This document shows positions 55,917 through 63,810 of a DNA stretch of 64,000 bases, piece by piece. Below the pieces are notes generated by a model. The model ran no database searches. It was not told the DNA's origin and saw only the letters and a program-made list of their open reading frames with translations. The translations under genes and the position numbers were made by a program. Numbering within the stretch: position 1 is the first letter of the stretch; each line of letters starts with the position of its first letter. Origin of the DNA: Hyphomicrobium_B sp001006785 (GTDB lineage: Bacteria > Pseudomonadota > Alphaproteobacteria > Rhizobiales > Hyphomicrobiaceae); the NCBI RefSeq assembly GCF_001006785.1, contig NZ_CDHO01000003.1, positions 1,302,001-1,366,000 of the forward strand, in the 5' to 3' direction.

Positions 55917-56978
55917 TTGCCATCCGTCGTGCCGCAACCCGCTGTCGCCACTCTCACGCGATCCGCGCTATTTCTCGTCGTGACCATCAACTCCGGGAAG
56001 GAGCATGATGTCGCCGTGCGCGGGCTGTGTGGCGACCTCTCCTCTCTTTTGCGCGCAGTGGGTTTTCGTGACCTCGACGGACGGTTGTCCTGCGTCATGG
56101 CTTTTGGCGCGGCGGCCTGGGATCGACTCTTCGGCGCTCCCAGGCCGAAAGACTTGCACCCTTTTCGTGAAATTCATGGTGTGCACCACGCCCCTTCGAC
56201 CCCGGGCGATATACTCTTTCATATCCGCGCCGAGCGGATGGATCTGTGTTTTGAACTTGCGGCGCAGATCATGGAGCGGCTTCGCTCCGCGGTTTCCACC
56301 GTCGACGAAGTGCATGGCTTTAAATATTTCGATGACCGCGACTTGATTGGATTTGTTGATGGCACCGAAAACCCCGTGGGTCAGGCCTGTGTCGATGCCG
56401 TTATTATCGGCGACGAGGATCCCGTCTTCATGGGCGGCAGTTACGTCATCGTACAGAAGTACCTGCATGACCTGAAGGGATGGAACGCACTGCCTGTCGA
56501 GGAGCAGGAGAACATCATCGGCCGCCACAAGCTGTCGGATATCGAGCAACTCGATTCCGTCAAGAAACCCTATGCGCACAATGTTCTGACGTCGATTGAA
56601 GAGAACGGTGAACAGCTCCAGATCGTGCGCGATAACATGCCTTTCGGCGAAATCGGAAGCGGAGAATTCGGCACCTATTTCATTGGCTATGCCCGCTCTC
56701 CCCACAGAATAGAGCAAATGCTCGACAACATGTTCATCGGCCTCCCACCCGGCAATTATGATCGCCTGCTCGACTTCAGCCGCGCGGTTACCGGCACGTT
56801 GTTTTTTGCGCCGTCGGCAACATTCCTCGACAACGTCACAGCAGATGGAGCGCCCGCGTCCGCGAACGAAACGAGCCAGAGTATGGCCGTATCGGCAAGC
56901 GATGGTCCGTCGCCTTCCTCCCGCGCTGATGGCTCACTCGGTATTGGTTCTCTGAAAAATGAGGCAGAACATGAATAA
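55917..56978 (+). CDS. Dye-decolorizing peroxidase, encapsulin cargo
   Basis: 353 aa haem peroxidase of the DyP family. The start is TTG at 55917, with AAGGAG six bases upstream; no in-frame ATG fits. The GxxDG motif is in LIGFVDGTENPVG (catalytic Asp near residue 145), the probable haem-ligand His is in KPYAHNVLTS, and the conserved Arg in IVRDNMPFGEIGSGEF. The C-terminus is a flexible Ser/Pro/Ala stretch ending in DGSLGIGSLK (338-347), the known peptide that docks DyP inside encapsulin shells, followed by six extra residues. The gene overlaps the encapsulin start by 8 bp. Confidence 0.92.
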   Translation: MPSVVPQPAVATLTRSALFLVVTINSGKEHDVAVRGLCGDLSSLLRAVGFRDLDGRLSCVMAFGAAAWDRLFGAPRPKDLHPFREIHGVHHAPSTPGDILFHIRAERMDLCFELAAQIMERLRSAVSTVDEVHGFKYFDDRDLIGFVDGTENPVGQACVDAVIIGDEDPVFMGGSYVIVQKYLHDLKGWNALPVEEQENIIGRHKLSDIEQLDSVKKPYAHNVLTSIEENGEQLQIVRDNMPFGEIGSGEFGTYFIGYARSPHRIEQMLDNMFIGLPPGNYDRLLDFSRAVTGTLFFAPSATFLDNVTADGAPASANETSQSMAVSASDGPSPSSRADGSLGIGSLKNEAEHE

Positions 56979-57789
56979 TCTTCATCGCGAACTCGCCCCC
57001 ATCTCCGACAAGGCCTGGGCGCAAATCGAAGAGGAGGCGTCTCGCACCTTGAAGCGCCACATGGCGGCCCGACGGGTCGTGGACGTGTCGGATACGAAAG
57101 GGCCGGAACTCGCCGCTGTCGGCACCGGTCATCTTCGACAGATCAAGGCTCCAGGCGACGGAATTCAGGCGTCGCAGCGAGAAGCGAAACCCCTGGTGGA
57201 ATTGCGCGTCCCCTTCGAGCTCTCGCGCCAAGCGATCGATGACGTTGATCGTGGCGCGGAAGATTCGGATTGGTCGCCTGTAAAGGAAGCCGCGCGGAAA
57301 ATCGCATATGCGGAAGACCGCTCCATTTTCGATGGCTATGCCGCCGCTGCCATTCAGGGTATTCGCGAAGGCAGCAGCAATGCGAATATTCCTCTTCCCC
57401 CCAATGTGCAGGGATATCCTGCTGCAGTGGCGCAAGCCGTTAGCCAGTTAAAGCTTGCGGGAGTTAACGGCCCCTATGCACTCGTGCTCGGAGCTGATGC
57501 GTACACGACGGCCAGTGGCGGTAACGAAGAGGGTTATCCTGTCTTCCATCACCTCGAACGTATCGTGGATGGAGGGATATTCTGGGCTCCCGCAATCAAG
57601 GGAGCGTTCGTGCTCACGAAGCGCGGAGGCGATTTCGCATTGGATATTGGGCAGGATATTTCAATCGGATATTTGAGCCATTCCGCGACGAGCGTAGAAC
57701 TCTATTTCCAGGAGAGCTTCACTTTTCGCGTATTAACGACGGAGGCTTCCGTGGTCCTCACAACGGGCGAGAAACCCGCTGGACGTTAA
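56971..57789 (+). CDS. Encapsulin shell protein (family 1)
   Basis: About 272 aa from ATG 56971; GAGG at 56962-56965 is its ribosome site and lies inside the DyP gene. Encapsulins have the HK97 phage capsid fold and assemble into a closed shell. The start MNNLHRELAPISDKAWAQIE and the family segments VELRVPFELSRQAIDDVDRG, PVKEAARKIAYAEDRSIFDG and the end FTFRVLTTEASVVL match. The shell would hold the DyP peroxidase encoded just upstream. The frame could open at 56959, but all known encapsulins begin as here. A hairpin follows at 57860. Confidence 0.95.
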   Translation: MNNLHRELAPISDKAWAQIEEEASRTLKRHMAARRVVDVSDTKGPELAAVGTGHLRQIKAPGDGIQASQREAKPLVELRVPFELSRQAIDDVDRGAEDSDWSPVKEAARKIAYAEDRSIFDGYAAAAIQGIREGSSNANIPLPPNVQGYPAAVAQAVSQLKLAGVNGPYALVLGADAYTTASGGNEEGYPVFHHLERIVDGGIFWAPAIKGAFVLTKRGGDFALDIGQDISIGYLSHSATSVELYFQESFTFRVLTTEASVVLTTGEKPAGR

Positions 57790-57859
57790 ACGATGCGCTT
57801 GATGCGTGAATGGGAGATGAGCATCAGCCCTTTCATTCATTGCGGAACGCAAGCTCCTA

Positions 57860-57883
57860 CCGCGCGTGCTGCACCTCGCGCGG
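57860..57883 (+). terminator. Hairpin after the encapsulin gene
   Basis: CCGCGCG (57860-57866) pairs with CGCGCGG (57877-57883) around a 10-base loop, 71 bases past the encapsulin stop. There is no T-run. It probably ends the peroxidase-encapsulin transcript. Confidence 0.5.
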
Positions 57884-57942
57884 AAAGGTAACGCTGAGCC
57901 GCGACATGCACAAAATTTAAGGGCTTTTAGGATGATTTGAGA

Positions 57943-57967
57943 TGGTGCTGCCGGAGGGGATTGAACC
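57943..57967 (-). other. tRNA 3'-end fragment, putative attachment site
   Basis: On the minus strand these 25 bases read as the 3' part of a tRNA: T-loop TTCAATC, T-stem half CCCTC, acceptor half CGGCAGC, discriminator A, and CCA. No matching 5' acceptor (GCTGCCG), D-arm or anticodon arm is found on the proper side, so it is not a full gene. Such fragments mark where an element integrated into a tRNA gene. The polarity puts the element at higher coordinates. The parent tRNA was not identified. Apart from this and the next repeat, 57,790-58,434 holds nothing recognised. Confidence 0.65.
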
Positions 57968-58041
57968 GTATTTTTTGTGTATTGAAAAATCCAAGTGATA
58001 TGCGCGAGTTAGTGCACGAAAGGCGACAACATTGCAAGCGG

Positions 58042-58077
58042 ATTCCACTCCTGATTCCACGCCTAATTCCACGCCAA
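58042..58077. repeat. Three tandem 12-base repeats near the attachment site
   Basis: Three units with the pattern ATTCCACKCCWR occur head to tail (58042-58053, 58054-58065, 58066-58077), 75 bases from the tRNA fragment. Short repeats next to an attachment site can be arm sites for an integrase or excisionase; this is an inference. Confidence 0.5.
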
Positions 58078-58434
58078 ATTTTGCGTCTAGGTTTCGTCCA
58101 GCTAATGTTTCAAATTCAGCACACCGGTCGAGCGGTTCAGTGACGCGTCGTCGCTTGTTGATGATGGCGTGAGCAGGGTGCGGAGGGCATGGCCAAGTCC
58201 GTGAGATGGTGCACTCACGGTACAGCTGAGAAGCCAAGGCCCAGCCAATGAGCACCGAAAGGTGTTCACCCTGGAAGACCAGTCGGCCTCGCGCATGCGC
58301 CCGGCAATTCCTCCCAGGTGGAAACACATCCGATCATGCCCGCCGCATCCCAGCTTTGCGCAGGGGGCCGATTTTCAAAGCCAATGAAGAACCGCCACGA
58401 GGATGGACAGGACGAAGGGCGGCACGTGGCCGTC
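58078..58434. other. Gap of 357 bases with no recognised gene
   Basis: Open frames here are short, overlap in several directions and match no family. An integrase gene, often found beside an attachment site, is not present in this stretch. Confidence 0.4.
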
Positions 58435-58719
58435 CTACTTTTTGGGTTTGTACGGTTTCGCGAGCAGGGCGATCTGGGCCGACGCCGCATCGGGGTGGAA
58501 GGAGCGTGGCGCGGTCTCCTTGAGGCGACGCTCCAGGACGGCCCTTAAAGCGTTTCCGACCTCCTGCTCGAACTCGCCCCCGGCTTGCGCGCAAAACGCT
58601 TCGAGCGCCCCGACCAGGCGCCAATGGCGGTCGAAGGCATAGTCGGGGCCGCCTGCCCAGGCGAACGTCTCGATGAGTTTCTCGGCGAGCTTGGCATAGT
58701 CGTCGGGCGAAGGTGTCAT
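58435..58719 (-). CDS. Unknown small protein
   Basis: 94 aa, start ATG at 58719. The sequence is soluble and mostly helical (DYAKLAEKLIETFAWAGG, then EAFCAQAGGEFEQEVGNALR) and ends with a Lys/Pro tail (LLAKPYKPKK). No family was recognised. It is on the strand used by the repA and par genes and lies at the far side of the iteron array, so it may belong to the plasmid-like element. Coding is plausible but not certain. Confidence 0.45.
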   Translation of the reverse strand: MTPSPDDYAKLAEKLIETFAWAGGPDYAFDRHWRLVGALEAFCAQAGGEFEQEVGNALRAVLERRLKETAPRSFHPDAASAQIALLAKPYKPKK

Positions 58720-58784
58720 GCCCCCCTATGGGGCCCGGCAGGAGGCCTGCTGACAACCAAGCGTCACTCCTCTTCCCTCCCGCA

Positions 58785-58862
58785 AAAACCTTTTTCTGGA
58801 ATTCTGGAAAGTGTTTTGAAGAGAGTGTTCGGGGATGTTCTGTTGTTCTGTTCTATATAGGG
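58785..58862. other. A/T-richer stretch beside the iteron array
   Basis: This stretch (CTTTTTCTGGAATTCTGG to TTCTGTTCTATATAGG) is richer in A and T than its surroundings and borders the first iteron. Such stretches are where plasmid origins unwind. No DnaA box was found. Role inferred from position. Confidence 0.35.
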
Positions 58863-58863
58863 G

Positions 58864-59322
58864 CCTAGCGGTTATGCGCGGAAACGGGAGTGGCTATGCG
58901 TGCCCTGCCCTAGTGCTTATGCGTGGTCTTCTTGCGCTTCCCTAGCGGTTATGCGCGAAGCCCCTAGTGGCCATGCGTGCGGGGTCCGAAGAGTGGCGGA
59001 TTCCTGCGGCGCGCAAAATCCCCCCTTCCTAGTGGATATGCGCGCAGGGCGGCCTGCCGCTGTCCTAGCGGTTATGCGCGGGTCAACCTAGTGGTTATGC
59101 GTGCTCGTGAAGGGTGGGCTCCTATTGGTTATGCGCGGGCCTATCCTGGTGGTTATGCGTGCCGCCGCGCTGGGCTCCTAGTGGTTATGCGTTGCTTGCG
59201 TCCTAGTGGTTATGCGAGGGGATGCCAAGCTGGTGCCGCAACGGCGAGAGGCGCCATTCGGCGCCATCTGTTCCTAGTGAATATGCGTAGCCGAAAATGT
59301 TCGGCCCTAGCGTTTATGCGTA
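58864..59322 (+). repeat. Iteron array, 14 direct repeats (putative oriV)
   Basis: Fourteen copies of CCTAGTGGTTATGCGYG, all in one direction, were counted by eye, with starts at 58864, 58886, 58909, 58941, 58963, 59028, 59064, 59087, 59121, 59145, 59177, 59202, 59273 and 59306. The core TATGCG is nearly invariant (one copy has CATGCG); positions 6-10 vary. Start-to-start distances cluster at 22-25 and 32-36 bases, with two near 65 and 71, so most copies fall about two, three or six helical turns apart. The array lies just past the 3' end of the repA gene. This is the layout of iterons bound by a Rep initiator. Confidence 0.85.
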
Positions 59323-59392
59323 AGTTTCCTGCACAATATCCGTGTCTTGGGCTAACCACCCTCTCCCAACGCCTTGATGGCTCCCGTGCCCG

Positions 59393-60433
59393 TCATGCCT
59401 TCCGGCCTTTCGTCGGGATGGCCAGGACCTCGGAAACGCTGTGGGAGACTTCTATGCCGGTGTCACTGAATCTGACCGGCAGCTTTTCAAAGACTTCCTT
59501 GATCTCCGCAATCTCGCGCACGAAGTCGCGCTTGAAGTTGTCCAGGCGTGCGTAACCCTCTCCGAACTGTTCGGCGAGGGCTTCCCAGCTGATGCGGGTG
59601 ATGCCTTCGCCGCGGATTCGGAATCCCAGCCAAAAAATGATGTCGAGCTTGCGGGCTGAGCCGGAGAAGGCGCGCACCGCGTGCATGTTGACGGGCAGTG
59701 CATGCTTGGCGAGGGTATCGAAGAATTCCGGGCTGAAGGTGATCTGCGAGGGCCACAGCGGCGGCTGGGCGGGATCCTTCATGTAGAACACGTCGATCTT
59801 CTTGAAGGGTTTTGCGCTCATCGTGCTCGACTGCTTGCCGTTGAAGAAGCCGAAGGTCATGGAGCACGCGGCCAGGGCGTTGATCTGCTGCTTGAAGGAA
59901 TTGAGGGAGCCGTTCTTGCCGCCCGTCACCTGGAGGCCCATCGCCTTCATGAAACCGGAGAGGCTGTCCTCGATTTCGATGGTGGCGGATTTGGTGCGGA
60001 TGGCTTCGCTGCAAGTGTGAAGCAAAATGAGGCGCGACCGCGATCCGAACGGAAGTGGCTGCTCAACCCAGTTGCCGGTGGGGTCCATCAGCTTGCCCGC
60101 TTGGACGAGCAGTTTCATGTCGCCTTGCTTCCTCTCCCATTCCCGCACGCTGATGTCCTGGCGTGTGTAGGGAAGAGAGCAAATCGCGAGCACGCTGTGG
60201 ATGTGCTGGAGATCATCGCGGGAGGCCCCCTTCTCTTCGCGGAAGAGGTCGGCCGTTTGGACGCGGCGCCGCTTGATGGTCGAGAGTGCTGCCCGGTTGT
60301 CCCGTTTGGCCTGGATCTGTTCGCACTCGCGGGTGACGACGTCGCGCACGATGGGCTTCGCCTGCGCCAGGCGTTCAAGCAGGTCCTTGTCGCGGATGGT
60401 GTAGCCGGATGAAAGGTCGATGACCGCGCTCAT
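59393..60433 (-). CDS. repA: Plasmid replication initiator RepA
   Basis: About 346 aa from ATG 60433. The C-terminal two thirds match the plasmid RepA family (RepA_C): SGFMKAMGLQVTGGKNGSLN, then SQITFSPEFFDTLAKHALPV and EGYARLDNFKRDFVREIAEI. Such proteins bind iterons and open the origin. The N-terminus (about 1-110) is helical and charged. The longer reading to 60481 lacks family support. The gene points toward the iteron array, which begins 70 bases past its stop. Downstream of the par operon on the same strand, it may be cotranscribed or controlled by the repeat at 60480. Confidence 0.85.
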   Translation of the reverse strand: MSAVIDLSSGYTIRDKDLLERLAQAKPIVRDVVTRECEQIQAKRDNRAALSTIKRRRVQTADLFREEKGASRDDLQHIHSVLAICSLPYTRQDISVREWERKQGDMKLLVQAGKLMDPTGNWVEQPLPFGSRSRLILLHTCSEAIRTKSATIEIEDSLSGFMKAMGLQVTGGKNGSLNSFKQQINALAACSMTFGFFNGKQSSTMSAKPFKKIDVFYMKDPAQPPLWPSQITFSPEFFDTLAKHALPVNMHAVRAFSGSARKLDIIFWLGFRIRGEGITRISWEALAEQFGEGYARLDNFKRDFVREIAEIKEVFEKLPVRFSDTGIEVSHSVSEVLAIPTKGRKA

Positions 60434-60470
60434 GGCGACCCCCTTCCCCGGCGGGGCGCTCCATCGACCC

Positions 60471-60511
60471 GTTGGAAACAACGGAACAACGGGCGTTGAA
60501 GCGAACGGGTG
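60471..60511. repeat. Small repeat cluster between parG-like and repA genes
   Basis: This 80-base gap carries a perfect copy of AACGGAACAACG (60480-60491) and two related pieces, CGTTGGAAACAACGG and GCGAACGGGTGTTG. The same 12-mer recurs about ten times upstream of parA (61734-62160). The cluster lies just before the repA start, where a repressor could act. Confidence 0.65.
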
Positions 60512-60514
60512 TTG

Positions 60515-60937
60515 TTATTGCCCACGGCGGCCATCCTCTTCGAGGTCGGCATCGTGGACGGTGAAGCCTCCGGCCTTGAGCGCATTCAGGATGAGGAACT
60601 TCTGCGTCTTGCCGCTTTGTGCTGCCGCCATCCGAAGCTCCTTGATCAGGTAGAGCGGGAAGTCATGCGACACGCGCTTGGTTTCTGCGGCGGTTTTCTT
60701 CGGTCTGTGCTTGATGGTGGTCACGTTGTCTTTAGCCAGCGGTGCTGCAGCCGGGGCGGGTGCAGCCGTCTCTGAGGCTGCGCGCTGCTCAGAGGGCTTG
60801 GTCATGTAGGGCGTGTCCTTGCGCTCGGAGTAGGTTTCGATGGTCTTGTCGATCTTGTCCACGTCAGGCGCGGGCATCGCGCCCAGCTTGAGTTTGCGCA
60901 CTTGGGGGATGGGCGCGGTGGGTGCGAGGTTGCTCAT
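60515..60937 (-). CDS. Ribbon-helix-helix partition protein (ParG-like)
   Basis: 140 aa. The N-terminal 80 residues are Pro/Ala-rich and probably disordered. The C-terminal part, KRVSHDFPLYLIKELRMAAA, then QSGKTQKFLILNALKAGG, has the strand-helix-helix form of ribbon-helix-helix DNA binders. It overlaps parA by 4 bp (ATGA type), so the two form a partition operon of the parFG type, in which the small protein binds the centromere and represses the operon. The repeats on either side of the operon are its likely targets. Confidence 0.75.
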   Translation of the reverse strand: MSNLAPTAPIPQVRKLKLGAMPAPDVDKIDKTIETYSERKDTPYMTKPSEQRAASETAAPAPAAAPLAKDNVTTIKHRPKKTAAETKRVSHDFPLYLIKELRMAAAQSGKTQKFLILNALKAGGFTVHDADLEEDGRRGQ

Positions 60938-61647
60938 GCGGCGATGCTTTCTTCTTGGTTTTGGGTTTGAGTATTGAGGAGGTCGTAGATCTCGCCGACC
61001 AAAGCGTCGATTTCGGCGATGGCGGACGGATTGAATGGCGACGCATAGTGCGGGGTTGTGCCCTTGCCAAAGGATTCGGTGTACGCGCCCCGGCGCCGGA
61101 TGACGGTGTTGAAGTTCGGAAGGACGGAAGTCTTCACGTCCTCAAGGAATGCGGTCTCGTGCTTGCTGATTGAGTTGGGGTACTCGTTGAACAGAATCCG
61201 CTGGACGATGGTCTTGTTGTAGTCCCGCCCGATCTCGATCAGTTCCAGGTAGAGCTTGTTGGCCTGCATGATGTCGGGCTCGCTCACCTTGCACGGCGTG
61301 ACGACCAGGTGCGCGGCGGTGGCAACCCAAAGCAGGTCCTTGGTGAACTGCCCGGGGAGATCGAAGAGCACGAAGTCCTTGTCCGACTCGTTGCGCGCGA
61401 TGGCGCGCATGTAGTCGCCGAAGTTGGTCTCCGGCGGCTTCTCCACCGACAGTCCCTTGATGGTTTGGGCTGTCGGGTTGTCCTGGTACCAGCGGTGCAG
61501 GGTTTCGGAGATGTCGCAGTCCACCACCAGCACGCTGTTGCCCATGGCCGCGAGTGCGCCGGCAACGTTGAGGCAATTGGTGGACTTCCCCGCCCCTCCT
61601 TTAGATGAGGCGAAGGCGATGATGCAGGGCGGCTTGTGGTTTGTCAT
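60934..61647 (-). CDS. parA: ParA-family partition ATPase
   Basis: About 237 aa from ATG 61647. The deviant Walker A ASSKGGAGKST (Lys16 and Lys21) and the switch VLVVDCDIS are those of ParA/ParF ATPases. The lack of an N-terminal helix-turn-helix places it in the short ParF-like (type Ib) group. VLFDLPGQF carries the switch II part. It moves DNA by cycling on the nucleoid. It is first in the operon with the ParG-like gene, and its upstream side is full of the AACGGAMCAACR repeats. Confidence 0.85.
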   Translation of the reverse strand: MTNHKPPCIIAFASSKGGAGKSTNCLNVAGALAAMGNSVLVVDCDISETLHRWYQDNPTAQTIKGLSVEKPPETNFGDYMRAIARNESDKDFVLFDLPGQFTKDLLWVATAAHLVVTPCKVSEPDIMQANKLYLELIEIGRDYNKTIVQRILFNEYPNSISKHETAFLEDVKTSVLPNFNTVIRRRGAYTESFGKGTTPHYASPFNPSAIAEIDALVGEIYDLLNTQTQNQEESIAA

Positions 61648-61733
61648 GACGGGATAGTGCGTACACGGACGGACCGCGTCAACGTATACCGCCTCCATAC
61701 CGTGCAATCATCATGAGGGGGTGTTGCAAGAAG

Positions 61734-62178
61734 AACGGACCAACGCCTCAACGCCCCAACGCCTATTGATTTATAGAAGCGAACGGCCGTTGAAGCGAAC
61801 GCCTCATGGGACGAACGGAACAACGCCCGTTGGGATAGGTAAGCGAACGGAACAACGGGTGTGGGTGTCGGGGGAGCCCGCATAACAAGGGGTTAAGCAG
61901 CCAACGCCCCAACGCCCGTTCGCATCAACGCCCCAACGCCCGTTGGGGCGAACGGAACAACGCCCGTTGGTATATAGGTCCGAACGGAACAACGCTTGTA
62001 CAAGCGAACGGGCGTTCGCCCCAACGCGTTCGGAACAACGGGCCCTGGGGCGTTCGCCACAACGCCCCAAGAAGACAACGGTCGAACGGAACAACGGCAC
62101 AAGAAGCGAACGGAACAACATCCGTTGAGGCGAACGGACCAACGCATCAACGGAACAACGCCTGTTGGGGCGAACGGG
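61734..62178. repeat. AACGGAMCAACR repeat array, putative centromere/operator
   Basis: Ten copies of a 12-base unit AACGGAMCAACR were counted by eye, starting at 61734, 61814, 61846, 61951, 61983, 62029 (here TTCGG), 62085, 62109, 62133 and 62149. Many are joined to CCCGTTGGGGCG, giving palindromes (CCAACG/CGTTGG). Spacing is irregular. It lies directly upstream of parA. Arrays of short repeats there serve as centromere and operator for parFG-type systems. The rest of the 61,648-62,364 gap has only a short CTCGGTAAG pair near 62245 and 62273. Confidence 0.75.
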
Positions 62179-62364
62179 TAGTCTAAATCGAAGGTGAGAG
62201 TCTCCCTCGCGGTATCAACTGTGGTTGAAAGTTGACCCGATCGAGGCCTCGGTAAGCGTTCACTTAGTAGCTCTCGGTAAGGAACAGGTAGCTTTCGGGG
62301 CATCACTTTACATCCCATTTTTCTCGTCCTTTTCTCCATCGCCAACACGGGAGATGGGCGAGGA

Positions 62365-62658
62365 ATGGCGACGAGCCGGGATGCGGTAAGGCAGAGGTTC
62401 CTGCGGGTGCGAGAAGCTCCGGAAGCGACGCGTCGCGCCGACTTCAAAGGCTACCGCCGTAAGCTCGTCATCCGAGTCGACAACGAGCTCATGGCCGAGC
62501 TGCAGCTGCTTAAGGTCGTCAGTGGTGAGAACAAGAATGCGTTTTGTGTGCGCGTGCTGAAGGCGCGCGTGGTGGAAGCCCTGAAACAGGAGAAGGAGAA
62601 GCATGACCCGTCTGACTGGCAAGTCCTCATCCGCGTCGCCCGCGAGGGGAGGGGATAG
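62365..62658 (+). CDS. Small protein, possible ribbon-helix-helix DNA binder
   Basis: 97 aa from ATG 62365. The middle part (YRRKLVIRVDNELMAELQLL, then VVSGENKNAFCVRVLKARVV) fits a strand followed by two helices, so a ribbon-helix-helix fold is possible; no family match was certain. The N- and C-termini are basic. It is divergent from the par genes and overlaps nothing; the membrane-protein gene begins 4 bp after it, with its GGGGAGGGG site inside the end of this gene. Confidence 0.55.
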   Translation: MATSRDAVRQRFLRVREAPEATRRADFKGYRRKLVIRVDNELMAELQLLKVVSGENKNAFCVRVLKARVVEALKQEKEKHDPSDWQVLIRVAREGRG

Positions 62659-62662
62659 ATCG

Positions 62663-63769
62663 ATGGGAGTGGATGCGCTGGTGACAATCGGGATCGCGTT
62701 GAGCGTGGGTTTGATTGCGGTGTCGGCAACCCTCAATTACCGCATGGGCTACAGGAGCGCGGACACCGAGATCGACGGCATCATCTATGGTTCTGGCGCG
62801 GGGTTGGCCGACGGCATCAAGGCCATCAGCCCCTTCATGGGAGCGTGGGGCTGGCGCAACGGTGATTATCTGGCAGTGGCCTGCGCGGCTGTGCTTTTCA
62901 CCGTGCTGACCTCCTATTCCTTCACGGCGGCCTTGGGGTTTGCCGCACAGCACCGGGCCAACAAGACATCCGGTATCGCCCGCGACATCGAAAGGCATGG
63001 CGACCTTCGGCGCCAGTTGGACCGGGACGATAAGCGGCTGGCGGCGCTTGGACAACAAAGGTCCTCGGCGGAAGTCTCCAAGGAAATGGAGGCCAAACTG
63101 CAGAGCCCCGTGGGCAAGAGCACTGTGGGCAAAGTCTCCGACAACTGCACCTTGAACAGGTTGGCGACGCGGGCGGCGTGCGCGGATGTTGCCACGTTGG
63201 GGGAGGAGCTGGCCCGCACGCAAGAAAGGGAACGCTTAGAAGCGGAAGAGCACGAGCTGAGGAAGGAACTTGATGGGCTCACGAACGGCACGGCGTCGAG
63301 TGACGATGCCCAGGTCGACGCGGTGCGGCAGCTGGCGGATCTCACGAGGCGGGAGGTCAAGAAGGAAAACGTGGTGTTCGGCCTGTCGATGCTGCTCGCG
63401 CTGCTTGTGGAATTGGGAAGCGGCCTTGGCCTTTACGTCGTCACCACGCCATGGCGGGCAAAAGACCCTCCACCTCCGCCCACGCAAGTCACGCCGCGAG
63501 GACGTTCCATGAAACAATCAAAGGATGCGACAGGCCTCGGCATGATCGACACGTATGTCTTGCAGCGGCTGGAACCGGCGCAGGCGACGCTTGGCTTCCG
63601 TGAACTCTACCAGGATTACCAGGCGTGGTGCCGTTGGCGGAGCGTCGTCCCTTTTATCGAGAAGGAATTCGCGCGGCAGTTTGATGAGCTGGCGCGGGAA
63701 GTGGGCATGCCCTGTCTCACGGACCGGAAGGGCAGGGTCTACCAGAACGTCAAACTGATAGGTCGATAG
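62663..63769 (+). CDS. Membrane/coiled-coil protein with primase-like C-terminus
   Basis: About 368 aa from ATG 62663. It has membrane helices at about 4-24, 68-95 and 237-260, and a charged coiled coil between about 105 and 235 with a Cys pair (C162, C173). After a Pro-rich stretch (268-273), residues 300-366 (RELYQDYQAWCRWRSVVPFI, then RQFDELAREVGMPC, ending in RKGRVYQNVKLIG) follow the winged-helix tail of D5/P4-type primases. The whole layout was not recognised as a known family. Possible roles are membrane anchoring of replication or transfer. It is coupled to the small gene before it. Confidence 0.6.
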   Translation: MGVDALVTIGIALSVGLIAVSATLNYRMGYRSADTEIDGIIYGSGAGLADGIKAISPFMGAWGWRNGDYLAVACAAVLFTVLTSYSFTAALGFAAQHRANKTSGIARDIERHGDLRRQLDRDDKRLAALGQQRSSAEVSKEMEAKLQSPVGKSTVGKVSDNCTLNRLATRAACADVATLGEELARTQERERLEAEEHELRKELDGLTNGTASSDDAQVDAVRQLADLTRREVKKENVVFGLSMLLALLVELGSGLGLYVVTTPWRAKDPPPPPTQVTPRGRSMKQSKDATGLGMIDTYVLQRLEPAQATLGFRELYQDYQAWCRWRSVVPFIEKEFARQFDELAREVGMPCLTDRKGRVYQNVKLIGR

Positions 63770-63810
63770 GAGATGTGCAATGGAGATGAAGCAATGGGCG
63801 TGAGCCTGAC

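Noticed and set aside
57943..57967. Complete tRNA gene
   Set aside because: Only the T-arm half and acceptor 3' half are present; no D-arm, anticodon arm or 5' acceptor strand was found.
57917..58327. Integrase remnant on the minus strand
   Set aside because: The 136-residue frame has no integrase motifs, and part of it is just the 12-base repeats read through.
58864..59322. CRISPR array
   Set aside because: Units are only 17 bases, vary internally, have short uneven gaps, and no cas genes are near. The iteron reading fits better.
61734..62178. CRISPR array or phage terminal repeats
   Set aside because: Units are 12 bases and partly palindromic, with irregular spacing next to parA; centromere or operator fits better.
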